A stretch of 64,000 nt of DNA. It comes from Pseudomonas sp. GGS8. Lineage in GTDB: Bacteria > Pseudomonadota > Gammaproteobacteria > Pseudomonadales > Pseudomonadaceae. Under the pieces are notes generated by a model. That model was not told the DNA's origin and ran no database searches. It worked only from the letters and a program-made list of their open reading frames with translations. A program made the position numbers and the translations under genes. The DNA lies in assembly GCF_024168645.1 (NCBI RefSeq), contig NZ_JALJWF010000001.1, positions 983,001-1,047,000 of the forward strand, written 5' to 3'. Shown here one piece after another: positions 43,136 to 52,574 of this stretch (positions are counted from its first letter, which is position 1; every line of letters starts with the position of its first letter).

Positions 43136-43334
43136 GGGCTTTGAATGGGTAGAGATGTTCTGTATGCGTGACAATTGAAGCTGCATGTTACTTATACGAG
43201 ACAACGCAGTTTCATTTCATACCTTTGGTGAAGCTACGAGCGACTGAAGCCATCCATCCACATAAATTTTTCTTCACCCCACCGCCTCTCTCCAACCTGT
43301 ACATTCCCCTCGCTCATTCAAGAAACTACGGTTT

Positions 43335-43360
43335 GCCCGCCCTCCCGCGGGCTTTTTTTT
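43335..43360 (+). terminator. Orphan plus-strand terminator
   Basis: GCCCGC–cctccc–GCGGGC followed by eight T. There is no plus-strand gene directly before it and the nearest gene downstream is on the other strand, so a short untranslated transcript may end here. Confidence 0.75.
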
Positions 43361-43405
43361 GTCTGCGATTTGGTTAGCGGTCAGTTCAAGTGACCGCTCC
43401 CACCA

Positions 43406-43957
43406 TCATTTCAACCGATACAAATACGTATCCTGCGCCTCATGCGGTTGCAAACAAGGCCTCTGATAGCACCGTCTGATCAAGCCAAACCCGGCCGCTT
43501 CGGCCAGCCGCTGGCTCGCCACATTGGCCGAGGCGATGGTCAGGTAAAACGTGAAACCGGGCATGTTTTTGATCAACGCTTCAAGTGCCGTGCGCATATA
43601 ACCTTTGCCCGAATACTCGGTATTGACCCAATAGCCAACGACATACCGGTTGCGACGGTGGGGCTTCAAGCCAATGCAGCCGATGATCGCGTGCGCGGCA
43701 TCGTCGACGATAAACAACCGCCGCTCACCGGTTTCGCTTTTGAATTCCTCGACCGCCCGTGCGAGGAACGATCGGGCCTCGTCCTCGGTGGTATAGGGTT
43801 TGGCCCAAGGCAGAAATTCGCAATGGGCGGTAAAACTGTCGTTCAGCGCATGTTGCAACGCTTTACACCATTCGGGGTCGGCGGGGCTCAATCTCAATGT
43901 GTGAGTGCCGACCGTCAGCGCAAGCTCCATTGCATCACACTTAAATTCAAACTCCAT
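43406..43957 (-). CDS. GNAT-family N-acetyltransferase (RimJ/RimL-like)
   Basis: 183 residues. The beta-sheet pattern LRLSPADPEWCKALQHALNDSF at the N-terminus and GYWVNTEYSGKGYMRTALEALIK (the acetyl-CoA loop, about 125–147) fit ribosomal-protein-alanine acetyltransferases. The target is unknown. ATG at 43957 and ATG at 43930 (MELALTV) are both possible; neither has a strong ribosome site. Confidence 0.85.
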   Translation of the reverse strand: MEFEFKCDAMELALTVGTHTLRLSPADPEWCKALQHALNDSFTAHCEFLPWAKPYTTEDEARSFLARAVEEFKSETGERRLFIVDDAAHAIIGCIGLKPHRRNRYVVGYWVNTEYSGKGYMRTALEALIKNMPGFTFYLTIASANVASQRLAEAAGFGLIRRCYQRPCLQPHEAQDTYLYRLK

Positions 43958-44136
43958 GACGCCAGACAATATCAGCGCCGGGAAGGACGCTGCTACTGTA
44001 GTGTGAATTTACGCAATGGCCCCCGTTCGTGCTGCCCCGACGTCGTCCGTGACCTCTCAATGGCCGTTCATGTTTCGTTAAGCATTCAACTCGTATTCTG
44101 GGGGTTCCCGGTCCTCTGCTTGGTAGCCAGAAACTC

Positions 44137-45576
44137 ATGTCACGTTCCGCTTCTTCACTGTTTCTGCTCGCCGCTCTGCTGTTTTTCTTCGCGCTAAGCA
44201 ATCACCAATTACAAGGTTCCACGGAGGCCCGGGTCGCCGGAATTGCCATGGAGATGCACCTGGATAACGACTGGGTGACCCCGCATTTGTTCGGCGAGCC
44301 ATTTCTTGAGAAACCGCCCTTGAGCTTGTGGCTCGACGCCGGGGCGATTCGCGCATTCGGCGGTACGCCGTGGGCGGTGCGGCTGGCGTCGGCGTTTGCC
44401 GGGCTGTTCAGCGTGATGCTGCTGTACGCGATGCTGCGGCGATTCGACCGGCCCAAGGTTATTGCCTGGACGGCGGGGATTTTGCTGGCGACCATGGCCA
44501 GTTACTGGAGTAACACGCGCAGCGTCGGCGAAGACGCGTTGCTGGCCTTCGGCGTGAGCATGGCGCTGCTGGCGTTTTTTCAGGGGACACGGCTCTCGAC
44601 TGTCGGCAATGCCCTGCTGTTTGCGTCAGGGATCGCCATCGCGACCTTGAGCAAAGGCGTGCTGGGGCTGGCGATGCCGGGGGTGGTGATCTTCACGTAT
44701 CTGCTGGTCGAAACCTTGATGGAGAAACGCCTGAAGCCCTCGGACTGGCTGCGCCCCGGCCTGTTGACGCTGCTGGGGTTGGTGCCGCTGATGGTCTGGC
44801 TCGCAGTGCTGTATCAGCGCGGTGGCGCGCATGCCGTGGGGGAAGTGTTGCTGACCAATAGCGTCGGGCGCTTCAGTGGCTCCTTCGTCGAAGCCGGGCA
44901 TTACGAACCGTTCTACTACTACCTGGCCAAGCTGCCGGAGGCCTTCGCGCCCTGGAACATTCTGGTGTACCTGGGGCTGTGGCACTTTCGCAAAAGCCTG
45001 ATGGCCAATCGTTACCTGTTGTTCTTCACGGTGTGGCTGCTGGCGCAGTTTGTCATGCTGACCCTGGCGTCGAGCAAACGCACGGTGTACCTGATGTCCA
45101 TGACGCCGGCGGCGGCGGTGATTGCCGCGGAATATGCGCGCGTACTGTTTGAACGACTTCAAGCCTACTCCGGTGCGTCGACCTTGCCGGGGTTGATTGT
45201 CCGGCATCGTCGCGGTTTAGGCATTGGCGTACTGGCGGTGGTGATCGGCAGCTACCTCGCTGCCGCACAATGGCTACTGCCTCACGCTGATCGCACACTA
45301 TCCTTCCTGCCGCTGACCGAGCAAATTCAGGCATTCCAGGCCAGCGGACAGCAGGTTGCGTTGTTTCAGGCCAACGAGCGGGTGGGCGGCGCCAGCGTGT
45401 TCTACACCCGGCGCGTACTCAAAGGCCTGGATACCGAGGCGCAACTGCATGAGTTTCTGAGCGCCTCACCGGCCAACGTGGCGCTCATGTCCGGCTCAAA
45501 TGTACCCGCTGCCCCCTTGAAGGTGATCAAGACAATGAAGGTGGGGCGTCAGGCGTACTACTTTGTAACCCTTTAG
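44137..45576 (+). CDS. ArnT-like glycosyltransferase (GT83/PMT family)
   Basis: 479 residues with about 11 membrane helices. The first periplasmic loop has EARVAGIAMEMHLDNDWVTPHL and EPFLEKPPLSLW, like the ArnT active-site region, so it likely transfers a lipid-linked sugar to lipid A or another envelope target. No arn genes are next to it. Its 3' end overlaps the PAP2 gene on the other strand by 50 bases. Confidence 0.85.
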   Translation: MSRSASSLFLLAALLFFFALSNHQLQGSTEARVAGIAMEMHLDNDWVTPHLFGEPFLEKPPLSLWLDAGAIRAFGGTPWAVRLASAFAGLFSVMLLYAMLRRFDRPKVIAWTAGILLATMASYWSNTRSVGEDALLAFGVSMALLAFFQGTRLSTVGNALLFASGIAIATLSKGVLGLAMPGVVIFTYLLVETLMEKRLKPSDWLRPGLLTLLGLVPLMVWLAVLYQRGGAHAVGEVLLTNSVGRFSGSFVEAGHYEPFYYYLAKLPEAFAPWNILVYLGLWHFRKSLMANRYLLFFTVWLLAQFVMLTLASSKRTVYLMSMTPAAAVIAAEYARVLFERLQAYSGASTLPGLIVRHRRGLGIGVLAVVIGSYLAAAQWLLPHADRTLSFLPLTEQIQAFQASGQQVALFQANERVGGASVFYTRRVLKGLDTEAQLHEFLSASPANVALMSGSNVPAAPLKVIKTMKVGRQAYYFVTL

Positions 45577-46390
45577 ACGGCTCAGCGACGGGTAGCGCAG
45601 CCTTTTGCAGCAACGGCAGCTCCAGCCGCGCCCGTCCATAGAACGCCAATGCCGTCAGCAAACACGTCAGCCACACGAAGATCCCGGCCCAAAAGGTGTG
45701 GGACATGTAGTGCCAGCCTTGCAAAACCCGTGTCGTGCCATAGACGAAACCGAGCAGCAGCGAGCCGTACATCACCGCTTTAGCGTACCGCCAGCGGTAG
45801 CGGCGAGCCACGAAGTACAGCGCGAGCATGGTGAAGCCGCCCGACGCATGGCCACCCGGCCAGCAGCGACCGTCACCGGCTTCTTTCAGCAGGTCAAAAT
45901 TCTGGTACCACTCCTTATGCTCGATTTTCCCGGCGTACTGAGTGGTTTCAACCGGGCAATACACACTGGTGTGGCTTTTGAGGTAGTGGATAACGCCGGT
46001 GCTGATGGAAAACGCGAACACCACGTAGAGGAAATCCCGACGGTGTTTACTGGCGAACCGAAGCACGGGCGCGACTTTGATTTTTTCCAGGAAGGCGATG
46101 ATCTTCGAATGTTTTTCAGCCTTCAGTCGCGGCCAGAGAAATGACAGCAAGGCACCGATGATCGCGACCTCACCGGTCCAGTTCGGGATGATTCGCGCCC
46201 ATTTATGGGTGATCTGCTCGAACAGACGGACATGGTCCAACGGAAACAGCCGGGTAGCCGGGTCATAAAAAAGATCGCTGAAAGCGATGTCGATTTTGGT
46301 CATGTCAAACATCAGGAACACCGCGACCGCGCAGGCCAGCGGAATACCAAAGTTCACCCAGTAAAAGCGGTAACGGGAAGAAGTCAGCAT
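45527..46390 (-). CDS. PAP2-family membrane phosphatase
   Basis: 287 residues with about six membrane helices. PAP2 motifs: KSHTSVYCP (motif 1, Cys before Pro instead of the usual Arg), GGHASGGF (motif 2, catalytic His) and TRVLQGWHYMSH (motif 3, with His where Asp is more usual). It may remove or move phosphate on lipid A or undecaprenyl phosphate. It is convergent with the ArnT-like gene and followed upstream by an Ais-like phosphatase. Confidence 0.85.
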   Translation of the reverse strand: MLTSSRYRFYWVNFGIPLACAVAVFLMFDMTKIDIAFSDLFYDPATRLFPLDHVRLFEQITHKWARIIPNWTGEVAIIGALLSFLWPRLKAEKHSKIIAFLEKIKVAPVLRFASKHRRDFLYVVFAFSISTGVIHYLKSHTSVYCPVETTQYAGKIEHKEWYQNFDLLKEAGDGRCWPGGHASGGFTMLALYFVARRYRWRYAKAVMYGSLLLGFVYGTTRVLQGWHYMSHTFWAGIFVWLTCLLTALAFYGRARLELPLLQKAALPVAEPSKGLQSSTPDAPPSLS

Positions 46391-46424
46391 CGTACGTCCA
46401 GATCCAGAGGGATGATGAAGAAGC

Positions 46425-47096
46425 TCATTCAGTGGTCACCGAATGCCAGTCAGAGGCTTCGATGGAACCGAGCATGCGGGGCGCCAGAGGTTTTTCAGCG
46501 GAGATAAACAGAGAGGCGCCGTAGCCTAGAGTAACAGTTGGCAGCTTGAGGTCTTTTTCAAGTTGCGCCATGCACTCGCTGTGGGTCACCAGAATCAGGT
46601 TACGCCCGGCCACCTTGTGCGCCAGGGCATCGCGCAACATGCTGCCTCTGCAGTTGATCAACCAGTCTTCACCGACGCCGACCTTGTTGAACATATAACT
46701 GGCGGTCTGTGCCGCACGGATGATCGGACTGTTGTAGATATCGGTCTTGTTCAGGCCCAGATGTTCAAACTGTGCCCCGACACTCGCCGCCACGCTGCGC
46801 GAGCGGTCAGTAATGCCATCGTTGCCGATCAGACAGGCGGCGGTGGAGTGATCGCAACGCTCGACATGGCGTACCAACACGATCATGTCGCCCTTGGCCC
46901 AGCCGGAAAGCAATGCCCGGGCGCCCTCGACATTGCCATGGGCCAGATCGGGTACAGCCGCAGGCCGTAACAGCCACACGGTCAGCGGAATCACCAGCAG
47001 CAGCGAGGCCACGATGACCCCGGCGTTTCGATAACGGGCCAAACGGCTCAGATCGATCGAGCGTTTTATCCCGAACAGACTCAGTCTCAATTCCAC
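46425..47096 (-). CDS. Histidine phosphatase, Ais/PmrG-like
   Basis: 223 residues. One N-terminal membrane anchor (about 25–45, NAGVIVASLLLVIPLTVWLL) precedes a histidine-phosphatase domain with LVRHVERCD (catalytic His) and VTHSE (second His). It resembles LPS heptose-phosphate phosphatases of the Ais/PmrG type. I chose GTG at 47096 (after GAGG); an ATG-like start at 47126 adds 10 residues. It is 34 bases before PAP2, same strand, so probably one operon. Confidence 0.78.
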   Translation of the reverse strand: MELRLSLFGIKRSIDLSRLARYRNAGVIVASLLLVIPLTVWLLRPAAVPDLAHGNVEGARALLSGWAKGDMIVLVRHVERCDHSTAACLIGNDGITDRSRSVAASVGAQFEHLGLNKTDIYNSPIIRAAQTASYMFNKVGVGEDWLINCRGSMLRDALAHKVAGRNLILVTHSECMAQLEKDLKLPTVTLGYGASLFISAEKPLAPRMLGSIEASDWHSVTTE

Positions 47097-47191
47097 GTTT
47101 AGCCGCCTCGCCGGCATGCACCACAATCATACAAAACCGAGAGAGTAGAGAGTCTCGCGTCGGCAGCCGGTGAAACTCATGTGAAAAAAAG

Positions 47192-47208
47192 CTTAAGACC
47201 TGCCTAAA
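47192..47208. promoter_or_regulatory. Weak PmrA-box-like sequence before the Ais-like gene
   Basis: CTTAAG, 5 bases, CCTAAA: the first half is a perfect YTTAAK, the second matches only 4 of 6. It lies about 100 bases upstream of the gene. Suggestive only. Confidence 0.25.
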
Positions 47209-47356
47209 AATCTTGTTACAGAATCCATCCGACAAAATCCTTTCAGCTCCCGGGATTGCGGCCGATACATACCTGCTACACACCTTGCTGGCTCCCAAAA
47301 ACAAAAATCTTCCAGCCAACCGACGATCTAAAGCGCAACGTTCCTGGAGGAATTTG

Positions 47357-49276
47357 ATGAATAGCTGGTTCGGCAACATCAGCGTGAACCTCAAACTGGG
47401 CCTGGGATTCGGCCTGGTGCTGGCACTGACCTGCATCCTCGCCCTGACCGGCTGGACCAGCCTGGGCGGGTTGATTGACCGCAGCAACTGGATGAGCGAC
47501 ATCACTCAGCTCAATGCCGGCCTGACCAAGCTGCGCGTGGTTCGCCTGCAATACATGCTGACCAACGGCGACGAAACCGCCGCACAGAATGTGCAAACCA
47601 CCCTGGACAGCTTTGTGGCTCAGCAAACAGCGCTGTTGGGCAGCTTCAAAAATCCTGAAAACGTCAAAATGCTCAAGGACCAGGCCGCGACCATCGCTGC
47701 TTATCAGACGTCGCTGAACAAAATGCGCAGCGCCTACCGCACCGGCAACAGCGCCCGCGACGCCATGGGCGCCAACGCCGAAACCGCCGGCAAGCTGATC
47801 GATGCAATCAACATCCGCGTACAGCAAATGCCCCTGAGCGATCAGCATTTCGAACAGTTCCTGGCCATCACCGCCGCCAAGGAAGCGTTCATTCTTGCCC
47901 GCTATGAAGTGCGCGGCTACACCGCCAACACCAATGCCGAGACCGAGCAGAAAGCCGTTTCCCAACTGGACGCGGCCATCGCCAGCCTGAAATCACTGAA
48001 CGCGCATTTTGCCGAGACCCAGCAAGACGCCCTGCGTCAGCTGGAAACCGCGCTGAGCAATTACCGCAGTGCCTTGCAAGCGTATAAAGCCGCCAACACC
48101 GATGCGGTGCAGGCGCGCAAGGAAATGACCGACCAGGGCGCCGCCATCGTGACCCTGAGCGATCAGCTGTATCAATTCCAGCTCGACCGCCGTGACGCCG
48201 AAAGCGCCCAGGCTCGCACGTTGCAACTGATCAGCACCCTGCTGGCGTTGCTGGTGGGGATCATTGCCGCCGTGATTATCACCCGTCAGATCACCGGCCC
48301 GTTGCGCGATACCCTGGCCGTGGTCGAGCGCATCGCCGGTGGTGATTTGTCCCAGGACATCAAAGTGACGCGCCGCGACGAGCTCGGCGTGTTGCAGCAA
48401 GGCATTGCGCGCATGGGCGTGACCCTGCGCGATTTGATCAGCGGCATCCGTGATGGCGTCACCCAGATCGCCAGCGCCGCCGAAGAACTGTCGGCCGTGA
48501 CCGAGCAGACCAGCGCAGGTGTGAACAGCCAGAAAGCGGAAACCGATCAAGTCGCCACCGCCATGCACGAAATGACGGCCACTGTGCAGGAAGTCGCGCG
48601 CAACGCCGAAGAAGCCTCTCAGGCTGCAGCCGCCGCTGACGGTGAAGCTCGCGAAGGCGACAAAGTGGTCAACGAAGCCATCGCCCAGATCGAGCGGCTG
48701 GCCAGCGAAGTGGCGCGTTCCACTGAAGCCATGAGCGTGCTGCAACAGGAAAGCGACAAGATCGGCAGCGTCATGGACGTGATCAAGGCCGTAGCCGAAC
48801 AGACCAACCTGCTGGCCCTCAACGCCGCCATCGAAGCGGCCCGTGCCGGTGAGGCCGGTCGTGGTTTTGCGGTAGTGGCTGATGAAGTTCGTGGCCTGGC
48901 CCAGCGCACGCAAAAATCCACCGAGGAAATCGAAGGCCTGGTGGCCGGCTTGCAGAACGGCACTCAACAAGTGGCGGCGGTGATGAACAACAGCCGCACC
49001 CTGACCGACAGTAGCGTATCGCTGACCCGCAAGGCCGGCGTATCACTGGAAAACATCACCCGCACGGTGTCCAACATTCAATCGATGAACCAGCAGATCG
49101 CTACCGCCGCCGAGCAACAAAGCGCCGTGGCCGAAGAGATCAGCCGCAGCATCATCAACGTGCGCGACGTGTCCGAACAGACCGCCGCCGCCAGCGACGA
49201 AACCGCTGCCTCCAGTGTTGAACTGGCGCGATTGGGCAATCAGTTACAGATGATGGTGAGTCACTTCCGGGTTTGA
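47357..49276 (+). CDS. Methyl-accepting chemotaxis protein
   Basis: 639 residues. TM1 (about 10–32), a long helical periplasmic sensor (about 33–288), TM2 (about 290–310), HAMP (310–365) and the cytoplasmic signalling domain with hairpin tip [20 protein letters not shown] near 480. The sensor looks like a helical-bimodular type; the ligand is unknown. ATG at 47357 follows GGAGG by 6 bases; longer frames upstream lack support. Confidence 0.93.
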   Translation: MNSWFGNISVNLKLGLGFGLVLALTCILALTGWTSLGGLIDRSNWMSDITQLNAGLTKLRVVRLQYMLTNGDETAAQNVQTTLDSFVAQQTALLGSFKNPENVKMLKDQAATIAAYQTSLNKMRSAYRTGNSARDAMGANAETAGKLIDAINIRVQQMPLSDQHFEQFLAITAAKEAFILARYEVRGYTANTNAETEQKAVSQLDAAIASLKSLNAHFAETQQDALRQLETALSNYRSALQAYKAANTDAVQARKEMTDQGAAIVTLSDQLYQFQLDRRDAESAQARTLQLISTLLALLVGIIAAVIITRQITGPLRDTLAVVERIAGGDLSQDIKVTRRDELGVLQQGIARMGVTLRDLISGIRDGVTQIASAAEELSAVTEQTSAGVNSQKAETDQVATAMHEMTATVQEVARNAEEASQAAAAADGEAREGDKVVNEAIAQIERLASEVARSTEAMSVLQQESDKIGSVMDVIKAVAEQTNLLALNAAIEAARAGEAGRGFAVVADEVRGLAQRTQKSTEEIEGLVAGLQNGTQQVAAVMNNSRTLTDSSVSLTRKAGVSLENITRTVSNIQSMNQQIATAAEQQSAVAEEISRSIINVRDVSEQTAAASDETAASSVELARLGNQLQMMVSHFRV

Positions 49277-49303
49277 TATTCACTTTGCGGTGAATGAAAG
49301 ATC

Positions 49304-49370
49304 CATTCGGGCAAGCCTCGCTCCTACAGGTTACTCTCTGAACCTGTGGGAGCGGGCTTGCCCGCGAATG
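49304..49370. repeat. Inverted REP pair
   Basis: CATTCGGGCAAGCCTCGCTCC and its counterpart GGAGCGGGCTTGCCCGCGAATG are set face to face 20 bases apart, with AACCTGT/ACAGGTT inside. Typical Pseudomonas REP doublet, just after the chemoreceptor gene. Confidence 0.8.
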
Positions 49371-49428
49371 CTTTTGAACAGACACAAGTTATTTCGGGTT
49401 AGCCCTTGCTTCGCATTCACTGCCCACT

Positions 49429-49641
49429 CTAGCGATGTGGCAGATCCAACACGATCCCGCCACTAGTTTTGAATCGGTTGTTGATTCGTGTCCCCAATCC
49501 ATGAGCACCATCCATCTGATCGAGAGCGCGCCTCAGAATCAAGCGAGCCTCTTCCTCCAAGGACCTGCCGTTGCTGCGCGCGTTGTTGCGCAATTGCTCA
49601 TAAATCTGCGGGTCAAGATTGCCAATGGTAAGGCTGGCCAT
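49429..49641 (-). CDS. FitA-like ribbon-helix-helix antitoxin, no toxin adjacent
   Basis: 70 residues. MASLTIGNLDPQIYEQLRNNARSNGRSLEEEARLIL-type sequence is the RHH fold of FitA/VapB-like antitoxins (plasmid stabilisation). Normally a PIN toxin (FitB/VapC) follows, but the 150 bases after its stop hold no gene, only a REP pair. ATG at 49641 is the family start. Confidence 0.82.
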   Translation of the reverse strand: MASLTIGNLDPQIYEQLRNNARSNGRSLEEEARLILRRALDQMDGAHGLGTRINNRFKTSGGIVLDLPHR

Positions 49642-49708
49642 AAGCGCCCTCTGTGCTCGCTGAATTGATCGGACGACACTATCACGGGTTAAGCTTTTTC
49701 CTGCTGCC

Positions 49709-50077
49709 TCAAACACTAATCGTATTGGTAAAAACCAACCGATTGCCAAACGGGTCGGCCACGGTCATGTCCTGGCTACCCCATGGCATGGCCTGGATCT
49801 GTGGCCGAGCGAAAGAATATTCCTTGGCCAGCAATTGCTGCTGAAACGCCTCCAGCTCATCGGTCTCGATGCGCAGGGCTGAGCCCGGTGTCGCGTCGCC
49901 ATGGTGTTCAGACAGGTGCAGCACGCATTCGCCACGGGAGATTTGCAGGTACAGCGGGAAGTTCGCTTCAAAGCGGTGTTGCCAGTCGATCTTGAACCCC
50001 AGGAACTCAACGTAGAACTCCAAAGCCTTGGTTTCATCGAAAATCCGCAGGATCGGGGTGGTTTTGCCGAAACTCAT
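49709..50077 (-). CDS. VOC-family protein (glyoxalase/bleomycin-resistance fold)
   Basis: 122 residues of paired beta-alpha-beta repeats: TPILRIFDETKALEFYVEFLGFKIDW in the first half and MTVADPFGNRLVF at the end. The glycopeptide/bleomycin resistance branch is likely, but the substrate is unknown. It reads toward the small RHH gene; not evidently in an operon. Confidence 0.88.
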   Translation of the reverse strand: MSFGKTTPILRIFDETKALEFYVEFLGFKIDWQHRFEANFPLYLQISRGECVLHLSEHHGDATPGSALRIETDELEAFQQQLLAKEYSFARPQIQAMPWGSQDMTVADPFGNRLVFTNTISV

Positions 50078-50239
50078 GGGGTAACTCCCTGACTGAATGA
50101 GCCCAGTGTAGCTGGGCTGGATGTCAGCGCTTCGGCTTGGCGACGGCTTTCTTTAACTGCAATGTGCCACCATGAGACGCCAGTCAAAAGATCGTCCGAA
50201 CACGGCCCGAACCTTCGGTAGCGCCTACGAAGGCGGCGA

Positions 50240-51697
50240 TCAATGAAACCCTTTACGCAAATCCCCTTCCCGTGCCAGAAACCGTCCTTCCCTTCTGCCG
50301 TTCGCCTGCCCATCGTGGTAACTCAAGGCACCGTTGATCCACACCCCATCAATCCCTTGCGCCGCCCGTTGCGGATCGTTGAAGTCGGCCACATCGCAAA
50401 TCGTCGCAGGATCGAACAACACCAGATCCGCCCAATACCCTTCACGGATCTCGCCACGTTCCTTCAAGCCAAAGCGTGCCGCCGACAGTCCGGTCATCTT
50501 GTGCACGGCGGTGTGCAGCGGAAACAGGCCGACGTCGCGACTGAAATGTCCGAGCACTCGTGGGAACGCGCCCCACAAGCGCGGATGTGGAAACGGGTCT
50601 TCCGGCAAGCCGTCGGAGCCGACCATCGACAGTGGGTGCGCGAGGATGCTTCGTACATCGGCCTCGTCCATGCCGTAATACACCGCCCCCGCCGGTTGCA
50701 GTCGACGGGCGGCTTCGAGCAGAGCAGTGCCCCACTCGGCGGCGATGTCCATCAGATCCCGACCGCCCATTTCCGGGTGCGGCGTGGACCAAGTAATGGT
50801 GATGCGGTGGGCGTCGGTGACTTGCTTGAGGTCCAGCGTCGAAGAGCTCGCCGCGTAGGGATAGCAATCGCAAGCCACCGGGTGGGTTTTCGCGGCGTGT
50901 TCAAGGGACGCCAGCAGTTGCGGACTACGGCCCCAGTTGCCAGCGCCGGCACATTTGAGGTGGGAAATGATCACCGGCGACTGTGCATGGCGTCCGATGC
51001 GGAACGCCTCGTCCATGGCCTCCAGCACCGGTTCGAACTCACTGCGTAAATGCGTGGTGTACACCGCGCCGAAGGCGGTCAGCTCTTCGGTCAATTGCAT
51101 GACCTCATCGGTGGATGCCGAGAAGGCGCTGGCGTAGGCCAGGCCTGTGGATAAACCCAAGGCACCGGCCTCAAGGCTGTCGTGCAGTTGCTCGCGCATC
51201 GCGCTGATCTCATCGGCGGTCGCCGTGCGAAACAGGTCGTCCAGGTGATTGCTGCGCAACGCGGTGTGCCCCACCAGCGCGGCCACGTTCAGCGTGGTAT
51301 TGGCCGCTTCGACGGCGGCGCGATAGTCGCTGAAGCGCGGATACACGAACGCCGCGGCGGTGCCGAGCAGGTTCATCGGGTCCGGCGGATCACCGCGCAA
51401 ACTCACTGGCGATGCGCTGATCCCGCAGTTGCCGACGATCACCGTGGTCACGCCCTGACTGAGCTTGGGCAGCATCTGCGGCTGGCGGATCACCACCGTG
51501 TCGTCATGGGTGTGCACATCGATGAAACCTGGTGCCAACACTCGGCCAGCGGCCTCGATTTCGTCGATGGCGCGAGCGTCGTGCAAGTCGCCGATACGCT
51601 CGATGCGGCCGTTCAGAATCGCCACATCAGCGGGGTAACCGGGCGTGTTGCTGCCATCGATAATCAGCGCATTGCGGATCAGCGTGTCGTACGTCAT
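50240..51697 (-). CDS. N-acyl-D-amino-acid deacylase / D-aminoacylase
   Basis: 485 residues, amidohydrolase fold. His62 and His64 in FIDVHTHDD bind zinc, Cys91 in VGNCGISASPV is the extra metal ligand typical of D-aminoacylases, and GSDGLPEDPFPHPRLWG is the late signature. It releases D-amino acids from N-acyl forms. I chose ATG at 51697. It follows the RpiR gene after a single base, and the GntP transporter precedes both. Confidence 0.9.
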   Translation of the reverse strand: MTYDTLIRNALIIDGSNTPGYPADVAILNGRIERIGDLHDARAIDEIEAAGRVLAPGFIDVHTHDDTVVIRQPQMLPKLSQGVTTVIVGNCGISASPVSLRGDPPDPMNLLGTAAAFVYPRFSDYRAAVEAANTTLNVAALVGHTALRSNHLDDLFRTATADEISAMREQLHDSLEAGALGLSTGLAYASAFSASTDEVMQLTEELTAFGAVYTTHLRSEFEPVLEAMDEAFRIGRHAQSPVIISHLKCAGAGNWGRSPQLLASLEHAAKTHPVACDCYPYAASSSTLDLKQVTDAHRITITWSTPHPEMGGRDLMDIAAEWGTALLEAARRLQPAGAVYYGMDEADVRSILAHPLSMVGSDGLPEDPFPHPRLWGAFPRVLGHFSRDVGLFPLHTAVHKMTGLSAARFGLKERGEIREGYWADLVLFDPATICDVADFNDPQRAAQGIDGVWINGALSYHDGQANGRREGRFLAREGDLRKGFH

Positions 51698-51698
51698 G

Positions 51699-52559
51699 TC
51701 AGTCTCCCAGCGGCAAGTGATCGTCGCCGCCGCGGTAATCGTCCAGGGCCAGTTTGATCCGCCGCAGACGTTCTTGATTGTCTTCAGGACTGGCCAGCGC
51801 CAACTCGGTGGCGAGCACGTCGATGGCCAACAACATGCCGTAGCGCGCCGCCGTGGGTTTGTAGATGAAGGACGTCTCGGCGCTTTGCAGCGGTAACAGC
51901 ACATCGGCCAATTGCGCCAGCGGCGAGTTGGCGCGGGTGATGGCGAGAATTCGTGCGCCGTAGCTGCGCGCCAACTCCACCGCTTCGAGCAGTTCGGGCG
52001 TGATGCCGGTCAGCGAGCAGGCGATGATCGCGTGTTCGGCGCCAAGGCTGGCGGCGGTGACGCGCATCATCACCGGGTCGTGGCACACCGCAATCGGGTA
52101 GCCGAGGCGCACCAGGCGCACTTGCAGTTCATCGCTGCACAGGGTCGAGCAGCCGCCCATGCCGAAGGCGTGAATCATCCGTGCCTTGCCCAACAGTTTC
52201 ACCGCATCGGCGAAGCGCGATTCATCGAACGCCGCCAGATGCTGACGTAAGGTTGACTCGATATCGCCGACGATCTGCCCATAGAACGCCGACTGTTCGG
52301 GCGTGCCCGCCGGGTCCAGAAAACGGCTACCGACGCCACTGGCCTGGGCCAGTTGCAGGCGCAAATCCCGCAGGTCGCGGCAACCGACTGTACGGGCGAA
52401 TCGCGACAGCGTGGCGGTGCTGACTTCTGCTCGCTGCGCCAGCTCATCGAGACTGGCGGACGCGGCAAATCCTACGTCGTCGAGCATCAGCCGAGCGATA
52501 CGTCCTTCACCGGCGCTGAAGGATTCCTGACGAACGCGGATCTGATAGAGGATGTCCAT
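51699..52559 (-). CDS. RpiR/MurR-family transcriptional regulator
   Basis: 286 residues. The N-terminal HTH (about 1–77, SASLDELAQRAEVSTATLSRFARTVGC) is followed by a SIS sugar-phosphate-binding domain (about 125–250, with GMGGCSTLCSDELQVRLVRLG). It probably controls its own cluster; a perfect inverted repeat lies upstream of the first gene. It sits between transporter and deacylase in the operon. Confidence 0.9.
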   Translation of the reverse strand: MDILYQIRVRQESFSAGEGRIARLMLDDVGFAASASLDELAQRAEVSTATLSRFARTVGCRDLRDLRLQLAQASGVGSRFLDPAGTPEQSAFYGQIVGDIESTLRQHLAAFDESRFADAVKLLGKARMIHAFGMGGCSTLCSDELQVRLVRLGYPIAVCHDPVMMRVTAASLGAEHAIIACSLTGITPELLEAVELARSYGARILAITRANSPLAQLADVLLPLQSAETSFIYKPTAARYGMLLAIDVLATELALASPEDNQERLRRIKLALDDYRGGDDHLPLGD

Positions 52560-52574
52560 GGCGGATGGCTCCGA

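Larger units (their letters stand above)
42533..43163 (+). repeat. Duplicated DUF6124 module, copy B
   Basis: Same order as copy A (leader, DUF6124 gene, terminator), but the second small gene is missing: after GTTGATCGAATGGAG the sequence jumps to the terminator. Confidence 0.8.
43050..43405. other. Gap after module B
   Basis: 356 bases with no convincing protein gene. It contains the module B terminator and, 200 bases further, a second plus-strand terminator (43335–43360) that belongs to no known gene. Confidence 0.6.

Noticed and set aside
43168..43377. 69-residue plus-strand frame after module B
   Set aside because: It runs through the orphan terminator and has no ribosome site or conserved pattern.
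47190..47260. Possible FliA promoter before the chemoreceptor
   Set aside because: A TAAA and a CCGACAAA-like element are present, but the spacing is too long for sigma-28.
47213..47356. N-terminal extension of the chemoreceptor
   Set aside because: The extension is not membrane-like, and the ATG at 47357 has a perfect GGAGG 6 bases upstream and is followed by TM1.
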